Shown one piece after another: positions 32,920-43,030 of a stretch of DNA of 64,000 nucleotides. The stretch comes from Onthophagus taurus. Its lineage: Eukaryota; Arthropoda; Insecta; Coleoptera; Scarabaeidae. Within the stretch, counting starts at the first letter, position 1. Each line of letters opens with the position of its first letter. The position numbers and the translations under genes were made by a program. Location: positions 2,232,001 through 2,296,000 of the forward strand of contig NC_091969.1 of the NCBI RefSeq assembly GCF_036711975.1, given 5' to 3'. The notes under the pieces are model-generated. The model worked only from the letters and a program-made list of their open reading frames with translations. It made no database searches and was not told the DNA's origin.

Positions 32920-35900
32920 TTATTTTGAATCGAAATACAATTTTAAATCTTTAGCGTGCCACGTCCCCACCGAATTTCCCAACTCATCCCTCAACATATA
33001 AGTCCATGGCGACACACTTTTCACAACGGTATAAGGTCCAACATATTTAGGAGCTAATTTGCTTGAAAAATATTTAGAAGCGTCCGAAAGCACGTAATTC
33101 TTCTTCCATACCTTTTGACCTACATTAAAAACATCAGGACGTTTGCGTAAATTATATAATCGCTCGTTCTTCTTAGAAATAGACCAAATTCTTTGTTTAA
33201 CATCTTCAAAAATCTTGTGAAGCTGCTTACTACCAATCATACCACTATCAGCATCATCTGTAATCAAACGTTCATGATGTTTACCATCGAGTATAATTTC
33301 TCTTCCAGTACAGATAAAATGTGGTGTGAACCTTGTAGTTTCGTGTCTTGCACTATTCAACGCACATTCGATTTTTGGTAAACTGACGTCCCAAGTCCGT
33401 TGATCATCCCTACAATAGATAGATATTAACGTCTTCACAATTCTATTGACACGTTCGGTTGGGTTTGCTTGGGGATGGTAGCTCGCATTGTAACGCACTT
33501 TCACATCATATTCATCCATAAGCGCTAACAGTTGTTTTGACCTAAATTGAGGCCCGTTATCGCAAATCAATGTTTTAGGAACACCGTATCTGAGAAAAAC
33601 ATTATTTTCCACAATATTCACTACCTTGTCAGAAGTAGCAGTTCGTAAAGGATAAAGTAAACAATACTTACTAAAATAATCGGATATGACAAGTACATAT
33701 TGATTTCCAATTTTACTACGAGGCAATGGTCCAATGAGATCCATCGAGATCAATTCCCATGGTTTATCGCAAATTGGTTGAGCCTTATAAAGACCGATAG
33801 GTTTCGATGCAGGAATTTTATGCGCAGCACATATCTTGCAATTAGCAATATACTTCGCCACATCAGCGCGCATCTTAGGCCATATATAACGCTGAGATAA
33901 TCGTCCCACCGTCTTGAAAATTCCCATATGACCAGAGGTTGGTGGGTCATGTGCGTCTGATATCAACGACGATCGATGTTTTTTTGGTACTAATAACCTC
34001 CAGGGTTCAACTTTCCAACCAGGTAAGGAAGATGCAACATGTTTGTAAAGTAGTCCATTCTCTATACGATACTGCGGATACTTAGCCGGATACTCTTCTA
34101 CCAATTTACGAAGCTTACTATACCACTTATCACTATTCGTATCAAAAACAACACTAGTATCAACACAATCAACAGCTTGAAACGATCTGGAAAGTGCGTC
34201 CGGAATGATATTCTCGGTACCTTTGCTATGTTTTATTTGAAAATCAAACTGTTGCAATCGTACAGCCCATCGCGCTATTCGACCAGTCGGATCCTTCAAC
34301 TTCAACAACCACAACAACGAGTAATGGTCCGTTATCACAGTAAAAGGAATACCTTCAAGATATGGCCTCAACTTCTCTACGGCCCATATAACGGCCAGAC
34401 ACTCTCGCTCCGTGGTAGAATAATTAGACTCAGTTCTCGACAAAGTGCGACTTAGGTAGGCAATGACTCGATCTCCCTCTTCTGATGGCTGCAAAAGAAC
34501 AGCTCCTAATCCAACTCCAGATGCGTCAGTGTGGAGTTCAAATGGTAACGAATAGTCCGGACAACAAAGTATAGGTGCAGTCACCAGTTTTTCTTTCATG
34601 ATTTTAAAAGCTTCATCACACTTCTGAGACCATACAACTTTAGCACCTTTTTTCAATAAACTAGTTATAGGTGAAATCAACGATGAGAAATCAGGTATAA
34701 AGCGACGATACCATGAAAAAGTTCCCACCATGCGACGAACCTCTCTCTGGGTCGTTGGTGTCGGTATCCTCAACATAGCATCCACCTTGCTGGGATCGAC
34801 ATGCAATCCATGCTTATCTACGACATAACCAAGATAACTTAATTGTGATCTACAAAAGTTGCATTTGTCCCAACTAACTTTAAGACCTGCGTTAATCAGT
34901 CTTCTAAACACTTCTTCTAGTATAGCGATATGTTTTTCAAATGTTTCGGTGACAATGATAACGTCATCCAGGTAGACGAAAACGTTAGGTTCAAGATCTG
35001 CTCCAATAACTCGATCCATTAATCGCTGCCACGTTGCTGGTGAATTATGCAATCCGAACGGCATCCTTGTAAATTGGAATAGTCCTCTGCCGGGAACAGT
35101 AAACGCTGTATACTTCTTCGAGGTCTCTTCCATTGGTACCTGCCAAAAAGCTGACTTGATGTCCACGGAAGAAAGATATCTCGCATTTCTAAGCTTGTCT
35201 AATGTAGCGGATATGTAAGGTAGTGGATATCCATCCCGTTCCGTTACTGCATTTAAGCGGCGAAAATCTACGCAAAATCTGTAGGTTAAGTCTTTTTTCT
35301 TTACCAGTAAAATTGGCGATGACCACCCGCTCGTCGACGGTTCTACAATACCCTTGGACAACATTTCATCTAATTCCTCGTTAATACATTTTTGAACTAC
35401 AGGAGATACCGGGTAGTACCTTTGCTTGATCGGCGGCGAAGAAGTCTTTATCACATGTTCCGCCAAATTTGTGCAGCCCAATCCAGAACCCATCATCTCT
35501 TTATGTTTGTCAATCAATCTCTCCAATTGTAATTTCTCAATGTTCGACAAATCATCAACATAATCCTCCCCCACACCATCAACCTGTAAATCCTTCCGCG
35601 AGAAATACCATTCGTTGCTGCGTAAATCCGGTACAACTCCCAGTGCTCTGAAGAAATCAACTCCCAATATCAAGGTATGAGGTAACTCTGGTACAACTAT
35701 CATATTCACTAATTTCAACACACCACGAAGTTCAACCGGAACCAAAACACTGCCAATACTATTACAACATTGGCCGTTAGCCACACGCACTGTAACAGAT
35801 GCACTCTCTAAACTAAGTCCTAATTCAGATATTATTTTCCAACCAAAACCACCTAGAATCGTTCTTGATGCACCAGTATCCAACAATCCTAACATTCTTT

Positions 35901-36090
35901 TCCCAAGAATTTTCACAGTAAGGTAGGGTCGTTCATCAGGCTCAGAACTCTCCAAAATATAATGTAATACGGCTCTAAATTTCTCGGTCGATATATCGGC
36001 GTCTATGTCTACTATCCGACCACCTAGTGACGACGCCTTTCGTTTCCCGACGATGACGTAGTGGGATAATTCTTCGAACAAATCGGACAA
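32920..36090 (-). CDS. Pol polyprotein of the gypsy element (PR-RT-RH-IN)
   Basis: A 1,056-codon open frame overlapping gag by 67 nt in the -1 frame, so its AUG is probably not used and translation would enter by frameshift at GGGAAAC. Protease LLDTGASRTI (about 70-80). RT from about 225, with YLDD at about 371. RNase H HTDASGVGLGAVL at about 520. Integrase zinc finger (His of SDAHDPPTSGH to CKICAAH, about 710-755) and DDE core, Asp in SMDLIGPL (about 781), Asp in CDNGPQF (about 843), Glu in NPTERVNR (about 878). The C-terminal GPYTVVKSVSPWTYML region is the GPY/F module. No env follows. All catalytic residues are present. Confidence 0.93.
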   Translation of the reverse strand: MSDLFEELSHYVIVGKRKASSLGGRIVDIDADISTEKFRAVLHYILESSEPDERPYLTVKILGKRMLGLLDTGASRTILGGFGWKIISELGLSLESASVTVRVANGQCCNSIGSVLVPVELRGVLKLVNMIVVPELPHTLILGVDFFRALGVVPDLRSNEWYFSRKDLQVDGVGEDYVDDLSNIEKLQLERLIDKHKEMMGSGLGCTNLAEHVIKTSSPPIKQRYYPVSPVVQKCINEELDEMLSKGIVEPSTSGWSSPILLVKKKDLTYRFCVDFRRLNAVTERDGYPLPYISATLDKLRNARYLSSVDIKSAFWQVPMEETSKKYTAFTVPGRGLFQFTRMPFGLHNSPATWQRLMDRVIGADLEPNVFVYLDDVIIVTETFEKHIAILEEVFRRLINAGLKVSWDKCNFCRSQLSYLGYVVDKHGLHVDPSKVDAMLRIPTPTTQREVRRMVGTFSWYRRFIPDFSSLISPITSLLKKGAKVVWSQKCDEAFKIMKEKLVTAPILCCPDYSLPFELHTDASGVGLGAVLLQPSEEGDRVIAYLSRTLSRTESNYSTTERECLAVIWAVEKLRPYLEGIPFTVITDHYSLLWLLKLKDPTGRIARWAVRLQQFDFQIKHSKGTENIIPDALSRSFQAVDCVDTSVVFDTNSDKWYSKLRKLVEEYPAKYPQYRIENGLLYKHVASSLPGWKVEPWRLLVPKKHRSSLISDAHDPPTSGHMGIFKTVGRLSQRYIWPKMRADVAKYIANCKICAAHKIPASKPIGLYKAQPICDKPWELISMDLIGPLPRSKIGNQYVLVISDYFSKYCLLYPLRTATSDKVVNIVENNVFLRYGVPKTLICDNGPQFRSKQLLALMDEYDVKVRYNASYHPQANPTERVNRIVKTLISIYCRDDQRTWDVSLPKIECALNSARHETTRFTPHFICTGREIILDGKHHERLITDDADSGMIGSKQLHKIFEDVKQRIWSISKKNERLYNLRKRPDVFNVGQKVWKKNYVLSDASKYFSSKLAPKYVGPYTVVKSVSPWTYMLRDELGNSVGTWHAKDLKLYFDSK

Positions 36091-37379
36091 TTTCGAATGG
36101 TAACTCCTGGCTTCTTACACTTATAGCAATGTAATTTAAGAGGTGCAGCACATCCTTTTGCCAAATGACCAACATTTCCACAATTGAAACAAGTTCTCGA
36201 CGATTCTCGTTCTTTTTCTGTAGTCGTAGCCACTCTTATCACTTCAACAGATGAACCTTCTTTAGCTTCTAATTCAACATACGCTAGGTCTGGCTCCAAC
36301 ATTTTTCCTCGTCGCTTAGGAGGTGCAAATTCTTCTACAGTCCTCCGACTCTCTTCGATTCGCTTACATAGTGTCTTCAAATACGAGATTGAATTCACAT
36401 TCTGCAATGCCAACTGATTCTGTAAGTAAGGCAAAACGTTTCTTCTCAAAATCTTTATTTTGGCATCTTCCGATATTGGACATGTTAACCGACTGAAAAG
36501 TCCCATCATATTTGCAATATAAATATTTACTGGTTCTTGCTCTCCCTGTGTTCGATGCTTAATTTCTTCCATAAGATGTTCGTTATAATCCGGTGGTTGA
36601 AATTCTTCTCTTAACGACGACTCCAACTCCGCCCAAGAAGAAACAGATCTCCGAATAGAACGATACCATGCGAGAGCCGGTCCCTCAAACAAATCTAATG
36701 CTGACAAAAACACTTGGTTTTTAGGAATCCCTCTAGCCGATGAAAGCTCGTCTATCCTTTCTAAAAACGCTCCAACAGATGAACCAGGTTTTCCTGAAAA
36801 CTTCACGTCCCATTTATGCACTGGTACGATCTTTATATGTTGTTCACGGCTTACAGGAATATTTACCTGTGGAGACGATGCTCCAGATGGCGAAGAAAAA
36901 TTTAATGATATATTCAAAGATTGTTCTAAAACTTCTAATTCAGGCGGCCGTGTTAATGCAGATACAACAGACATATATTTGGTGTTGAGTTCCATTGCTT
37001 CCGTCAACACTTTTGTTCTTTCTTCCGATTCGCCCATGCGTTTAATACGCCCAAGTGTATGCCACAATTTTGTTTCAATTTTACGCGAATCCTTACTGGA
37101 AAATTTACTCAGCATTTCAGCTATTTCTTTAAGTTTAGGATGAAGCGCTTTCAAATCTTCTTCCTGCGTATATGGATAATCAGGATATCCCAATTCATCG
37201 TATGTTCCCAACTTCTCTTTCTGTAAGCAAAGGGGAAGCTTTCTGCGCATGTCATCGACCGTTGTCGGTTCTATACCACGCACCCACAATTCATATGACA
37301 ACTCTTCTTTAGTCAAATAATTTACCGTTACCTTCAGGCTCATAGTTGCGATCAAATTCACCAAAATAATAACCACCAA
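36024..37379 (-). CDS. Gag of the gypsy element
   Basis: A 451-codon frame. It has a predicted N-terminal coiled or SAP-like start, a central capsid-like region (WDVKFSGKPGSSVGAFLERI, then WAELESSLREEFQPP, as in insect gypsy Gag), a CCHC knuckle CFNCGNVGHLAKGC and a second, atypical CYKCKKPG...CPIC finger near the end. It stops at 36024-36026, just after the slippery heptamer, as expected for a Gag made by ordinary termination. Confidence 0.9.
   Translation of the reverse strand: MVVIILVNLIATMSLKVTVNYLTKEELSYELWVRGIEPTTVDDMRRKLPLCLQKEKLGTYDELGYPDYPYTQEEDLKALHPKLKEIAEMLSKFSSKDSRKIETKLWHTLGRIKRMGESEERTKVLTEAMELNTKYMSVVSALTRPPELEVLEQSLNISLNFSSPSGASSPQVNIPVSREQHIKIVPVHKWDVKFSGKPGSSVGAFLERIDELSSARGIPKNQVFLSALDLFEGPALAWYRSIRRSVSSWAELESSLREEFQPPDYNEHLMEEIKHRTQGEQEPVNIYIANMMGLFSRLTCPISEDAKIKILRRNVLPYLQNQLALQNVNSISYLKTLCKRIEESRRTVEEFAPPKRRGKMLEPDLAYVELEAKEGSSVEVIRVATTTEKERESSRTCFNCGNVGHLAKGCAAPLKLHCYKCKKPGVTIRNCPICSKNYPTTSSSGNERRRH
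36042..36048 (-). promoter_or_regulatory. -1 ribosomal frameshift site GGGAAAC
   Basis: In the gag frame the codons read ..TCG GGA AAC, giving a G_GGA_AAC slippery heptamer, and slipping back one base enters the pol frame exactly (next codon CGA). Four bases later GGCGTC can pair with GACGCC about 33 nt on, a possible stimulatory stem. Confidence 0.7.
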
Positions 37380-37501
37380 TAACTACTCTTATAACAATCA
37401 CTTATATTATAATCAATCAGTTACAAATTCAAACAATATAATTTCAAAGCACAATGAATATCCCCAAAAATATTAGCAAAAACCTACTTTTTTTCTTTCA
37501 G

Positions 37502-37519
37502 GCCCCACGTTGGGCGCCA
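37502..37519 (-). other. Primer-binding site, tRNA-Lys (CUU type)
   Basis: On the minus strand TGGCGCCCAACGTGGGGC lies 4 nt after the 5' LTR. It is complementary to the 18 nt at the 3' end of animal tRNA-Lys(CUU), including CCA. Confidence 0.8.
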
Positions 37520-37523
37520 AAAA

Positions 37524-38871
37524 TGTAGCGTACAAAAAAAATTAATAATCAAAAACTCAAAACAAAACGCCACGAGAAACAAGGTGCCGGCAATCTCAGT
37601 AGAGAAGGGGTGGATTTCTTTTTTTTTTTTATATAGGGCGCCAGTGGATCTACGATAGTATTCCTTGTCTCAATGCCAATCACAACAGGACCCACTCTGA
37701 AGTGAAAGTGAATGACGAAAATCAAAGAAAACAAAACGGATAATAATAATAATAATACTCTATTAAAAGAATTTAAAAAAATAAAGTAACTTTTCGTGCA
37801 AGTAAAAAAAAAATAAATAAATCAATTATAATAATAATCATTCAAAAACTATAAGAAACAAAAATTTAATTTAACCAAAGTTTACTCGAGTTAACTGTGA
37901 TCTTACAAAATCAAAAAAAGTAAGAAAATGAACTAAAAATAAACTAAACCAAATAATAATAAATAACCAATTATTTCAGGTAAGTATAAAAATATCAAAT
38001 ATAATTCTAGGTAAGTAACAATAAAATGTTCTATTTTTTTTTTATATATTTTTTTCCTTTTTTTTTTATCTCAAACTTTATTATATTAAATTATATATTT
38101 AATTCAATATTTTTCTCAAAATATATATAGCGTTCATATATTTGAAAAACACGCTTTTTTTGTTTGTTAACAGGTTACGAAAAAGACGACTCGACGAATG
38201 TTCCGAGAACGAGAAAATTAAGTAATCTGACCTTGAAAATTCTGCACACGCTGAAAATTTTACTTTCCCGATGATAATTCTTTATCCGGAAAAGCCATAC
38301 GATCTTGGGAACGACGGTTTTTAACGATGTTCGCCTGTTGGATTGACGGACCGAAATCGACAGGTCGTAGACGGGAAAAATTTAGATCAAAAATAAATAT
38401 CCAATACAAGAAGCGTCTCACTTCACGCACGAAAATTTATTAGAAGCACGCGTAAAAACGCAAAACGTGGTTTGAAAAATCCTCCCAAAGGAGTACCGAC
38501 GAAAATTTGCAAAAACCAACAAGAATTAATCGTCGAAAAAAATTCACTATGAGACCCACAATCCCAAAATAACTTTGGAGGGCACTACTAAACCCTTAAT
38601 TTGGTCTCAACGTAAAAAAAACGCACGCGGATGTTAATAAAATTTAAACTTTCGTCGCTAGCTCAACGCTTCAACCACTTCTCCAAAATCTCTACGTTTT
38701 CAAGAACGGCCCGCCGCGTCAAACCCGTTCCGCCAAAAAACCACGATCCGAAAATTTAAGAAAATTTAACCCCTCATCTATATGTAACCCTTCAAACATA
38801 TTCAAAATAAATAACTTTTTTCCAAAAAAAATAATTCGCGTTTTCAAATTATTTCAAATAAAACCGTTACA
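37524..38871 (-). repeat. 5' LTR of the gypsy element
   Basis: 1,348 bp, nearly identical to 31527-32875; drives transcription to the left. CAAT follows at 38872. Confidence 0.92.
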
Positions 38872-39461
38872 CAATCAAACCGATTTCAAACAATTACTAG
38901 TATCATGAAATAACCGTTGAATGATTCTAAAGACGATCCGATTATGATTAACATGATTATTAACCAAAATCATCCCGCATCTTAATTAATTAATTGACTT
39001 CATTCCTGATGGTCATCCATGGAAAATACTACCCGTATAGGATTGCCCCGGACACCGCCCAACTGCTGAAGCTACTTTGTGTTGAAATGCGCGTTCATTA
39101 ATACTGATTAATCGAAGTTAACGTGAAACACGCGGTCGGGAAAACGTTTATGTAGGTAAGTGCCGTAAACGCTAACCGATTTTGTTAATTATATTTTTGT
39201 AAATTTCCACATAAACAAGGGTATCTTTTGAATTATGTTATAAATTTTTCCGATAATTATTTTTAATTATCACTCCGCTATTCCTTAATCAATTTTATCC
39301 GCTCAAAAAAGGGATTTAGTTAATTTTGTACCCCGCATCCGATAGCGCCGTTAAAATTTTGCTATTGTGATTAATTAGCCCCGCTCATTATAATTTAGTT
39401 TTGATAACTTGTTTCAATACGATTCCCCCGTCGGAAAAATCCAGTTTTCACCCCGAACAAG

Positions 39462-39520
39462 TATAAGTAGCCGGTCAAAATTTCATTTTCAACCAGTCTT
39501 CAACTGTCAGAATCAGTCTT
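39462..39520 (+). promoter_or_regulatory. Candidate promoter inside block B
   Basis: TATAAG at 39462-39467 is followed about 30 bp on by pyrimidine-rich AACCAGTCTTCAA, resembling an arthropod initiator. It is conserved in copy 2 near 62777. Inference only. Confidence 0.35.
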
Positions 39521-39732
39521 CAACTGTCTTGATCAGTCTTCGACCGTTCTGGATTAGTCTTCGACAGTCTTCAAGAGTCTTCAGCCGTCATCAACCGTCT
39601 TCAAGAAGTTCGCCAGACTTCACCGAAAAATCTCCGAGTTTTGGAAATAACCGAGTTTCATAAGTTTCTCTCTTATTATTTTTTTATAAGTTTCGTTTTG
39701 GTCTTACAATTGTGGGACTTTGATTTTATTTT

Positions 39733-39900
39733 CCGCAATACTTTCCCCGACCTGGTGTTGCTGCGAGTTTTCCGCAACACTCTTCCGACCTGGTACTGCT
39801 GCGAGTTTTCCGCAATACTTTCCCCGACCTGGTGTTGCTGCGAGTTTTCCGCAACATCTTTCCGACCTGGTGCTACCGCGAGTTTTCCGTAGCACTTCAT
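39733..39900 (+). repeat. Minisatellite in block B (4 units; 2 in copy 2)
   Basis: Units of about 41-44 bp containing CCGACCTGGTGTTGCTGCGA and GTTTTCCGCAA. Copy 2 (63013-63115) has only about two, so unit number changed after duplication. Confidence 0.75.
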
Positions 39901-40342
39901 CCAGACCAATTATTCCCTTATGAATAATTATTTCAATCACGTCCGAAGTACGAGTGCCACAAGATTGCACTAGGCCAGACATTTACCGATTATATATTTA
40001 AATAAAGATTTTTTTTACCTTCCTCCGTAAACTCCTATGTTGATTTTTTTTATTATTAATAAATTTTGATTTTATTTCTTAATTTATGAACCGCATGTTT
40101 TTATTTTTTTGACCCTCTCTAAAACACCCTGAATCTCCGACTGTAACCCCCAAAAGCTACTTGGAGGCGAAAGAGTTCCTTAACTCTGTAAACATAAGGT
40201 AGCGCCCGAGACCGTTAACATCCCGAACATAAAAAATAGGGCACCAAGACCCCTTTCCTAGGACCGAAGCAGGAAAGGACGTCGCAATAAGTAAAGAGTG
40301 TGACTGATTCACATAGATGTAATACTAAATAATATAATTCTC

Positions 40343-40468
40343 GTTGAACTAAAATTAGAACTAAAACTAGAACTAACACTAGAAACTTTCGCATTTTGCC
40401 GGGCGTCTTTTAAGAAAAACGATAATTTTAGTTCAATTAACACCGGCCGTGAAAGCCTTCGTACTTAT
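40343..40468 (+). mobile_element. Tailed-hairpin element, copy 3 (short)
   Basis: Begins GTTGAACTAAAATTAG, has a GATAATTTTAGTTCAA return arm and the tail GAAAGCCTTCGTACTTAT. AATATAATTCTC flanks both sides (40331-40342 and 40469-40480), a 12-bp duplication. It is part of block B, so the copy at 63558 is the same insertion. Confidence 0.75.
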
Positions 40469-40531
40469 AATATAATTCTCCCTTTAAAAAAGTGTAACGC
40501 AATTGCTCTAGTGGAGTATCAGACCACCCCA

Positions 40532-42668
40532 ACTGTTGCTTTTCTCAAAAATGGTTAAAAATAAAAAATGTCTGATTTATGAATGACAATAATGTAGTAG
40601 AAGAATATCTAAAACCAAATAATTGAAAAAAATTGGTTTAAAAGATATGAAGCAAAAACTGGTGTCTGGGTATCTAAACACCCCAGTATAGTACTTGAGT
40701 GTTAAATGTGACACCATCAGTGTTTAACTACGGTTCAGCATCGAGTTACTCAAATGCCGGACCGGTGCTTAGACATTTGAACGCGGCGACGGTTTGATCT
40801 TGCATCCAAACTTCTAACTTCGCTCGTTACGTTATCTTTGTCAAGAATTCGATCACGCTTTCTTCCGATTTTCCAGATAACACTGGCAAACCAGTTAACG
40901 AAATTTTAGACACAGTTTTTGGTGCTTCTGATTTACGTTATCTTAAACAAACTTTAATTGAGTTAAGTAGAGAAATTTACGATTCCTGACCGTAATGTAT
41001 TAATGCCGGTTCTGGCGCAGGAACAAGCGCATGGGCAGTTCCAACCCTGTGACGTCACACTCCAATGTATTCAGCATGAGCGACTTGTCGGATGAGTTGT
41101 TGGCTCGATAACTCGTGTAATACCATATACTGGATGTATCTGAATGATAATATGATATACATATGATATGATATATATATATATGATATATATATGATAA
41201 TATGATATACATATATCTGATATACTTTGATATATGAACCATGGGCGACTTTGGCTCCCCTAAGGAGCTACACACCTCCAAAAATGGCTGAAAATTTTGG
41301 TTTAATTTTTTTTCTCAAAAACCCTAAACGATAGGTAAACGAAATTTGGGGAATATGTTTAACTCATAATAGGGCACGTTTTGACCCTCTTTGTACTTTC
41401 AACCCACCCTTCTAAACTACTAAACGTAGCCACCCCCTTTATATTTTTACACTACCCGATTAACTTACTACCCGATTTTCGATATTTTCTTTTGGTTTAT
41501 TTTTATATTTACATTTATTTTTTTTTGTTTACCATTTATTTTTTTAATAAATTTATTTCTTTGGTATATGATTTTGCCGATTTCTTGTTTTGTGTTATAT
41601 GTTGGTGTCGTCGAACCTTTTCCTTTCCAACCCTCTTGGCAGTTAGAGCGATCTGCAACTGAAACTGCGTGGCGCCTTATAAATTCAGACCCACCCCATC
41701 TTCACTGGGAAGCCGAGGTGTTGCAGATCTGCGCACTTATTTTTAAGGGTTCGATTGTGTTGTCGTTTCTTTTTGTAGAGAAGTCGTCACACTATGGGTA
41801 CTACTTTCAAAATATTTGGCAGCAATATGTTTTAGAACATTCTCACACGATGGTGATATCATATTTTCAATGATTTTTAATATGAATGAATTGTTTTACA
41901 ATCGATGTTATTTTTGCCCAAATAACGAAGTAGATGTTTATTACAAAAAAAGTTTAATTGTTTCTTTCGTGTCTACCGCTACTTGATATTTGGACAACAA
42001 TAACATTGAGTGATAATTAACTTTAACTATAATGATAATTTATAGTTAAAGAAAACCATCTACAATAATTGCATTTTAAAGCTGTATAAAATACGAGCGA
42101 AACACTTCAAACACTTTAAAATTTACGATTCGTGCAAGCGCTTTCGCGACATTGGGCCATGACAAAGACAGACAAATACATCATTCCGTCTGCCTTTGAT
42201 GCAAACGCTCTCCTCTCATTGCTTAAATATTGAGTCAGCGATATAGGAGATAGTATATACAAGGTACATGAATATATTTATCAACCTTGAGTATATATAT
42301 ATGTGTAACATCATCCATCGGAGAAATCCTGAAGAGTACGTCATACAAGGGTGAGTTGTTGGTTGCATAACTCGTGTAACGCCATCTAGCGGAGAAATTC
42401 GGTGGTGTAAAAATAGAAATAACAATTATATGATAACACATTTATCATTTAATTGTTAAGTAAAACATAAATATTCTAATATAACTACTGTTTACATATT
42501 TATTTCCATACAGAGAAACATCGGATTACATATCAGATTTCTTGAAAAAACAAATTTCTAGAAATAACAGGTGTTATTGCTACATAAAATGCGAATAAAG
42601 CGGTTTCTATTATTAAATCACCGAGGTTAAGTGAACTTTACTTAACTTACTTGCACCTCACAATAAAT
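40532..42668. other. Gene-poor sequence between block B and the piggyBac element
   Basis: No gene is recognised. It contains an open stretch at about 40845-40989 (+) ending in TGA and reading DNTGKPVNEILDTVFGASDL, which looks protein-like but which I cannot place. It also has a TA-rich microsatellite and repeats of GAGTTGTTGG...ATAACTCGTGTAA near 41092, 42352 and elsewhere. Confidence 0.4.
41144..41236. repeat. TA-rich microsatellite (GATATA/CATATA)
   Basis: A run of ATGATATATA and related units, without a fixed period. Confidence 0.75.
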
Positions 42669-43030
42669 TTAACCCGGGAGGACGCGCGCGTGGGTAGAAA
42701 ATACCCGGCGCTTATTAAATGATGTGTATATTCTCCAAATGTCGATTAAATCGGGGAATCCCCTGTATACCTCTCGAGTAGAGTGTAACAGAAGTACCTA
42801 TGCTCAGGCGATATTATTATACCGTTCTCGATCAGTGCTAGGGTCTCATTTATGCGAAGTGGACCATTTTATTTCTGTGTTTTGTGTCTTTTATTAGTTT
42901 TTGGTGAATTGTGGTTATTATTGAACAGTTGTCGCATTATTTCAATTTTATCAGTTCGAGTTCCAGTAAGTTAAAATTATAACAAATGAAGTAACTATAG
43001 TTTATTGGCATATCAGTATTGCAGTAGATA

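Larger units (their letters stand above)
31527..38871 (-). mobile_element. Ty3/gypsy LTR retrotransposon, apparently complete
   Basis: A 7,345-bp element in minus orientation, flanked by CAAT at 31523-31526 and 38872-38875. LTRs of about 1.35 kb (37524-38871 as 5' LTR, 31527-32875 as 3' LTR) begin TGTAACGG and end CGCTACA in transcript sense and differ only slightly, for example in a poly-T run. It has a tRNA-Lys primer site, a polypurine tract, gag and pol open frames, and a -1 slippery site. The uninterrupted target is preserved at 62187 in block B copy 2, which proves the insertion boundaries. Confidence 0.93.
38876..40531. repeat. Block B, copy 1, right part (LTR-like repeat)
   Basis: Continues block B and matches 62188-63752. 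It has LTR-like character on the plus strand: a TATA box, a run of CAGTCTTCAACTGTC-like repeats, a minisatellite, AATAAA and a T-rich tail, but no coding frame. The class is not established; a solo LTR or non-coding element is possible. Confidence 0.7.

Noticed and set aside
39409..39663. Ser-rich plus-strand frame, repeated at 62723-62980
   Set aside because: Made by the CAGTCTTC repeat of block B; no domain.
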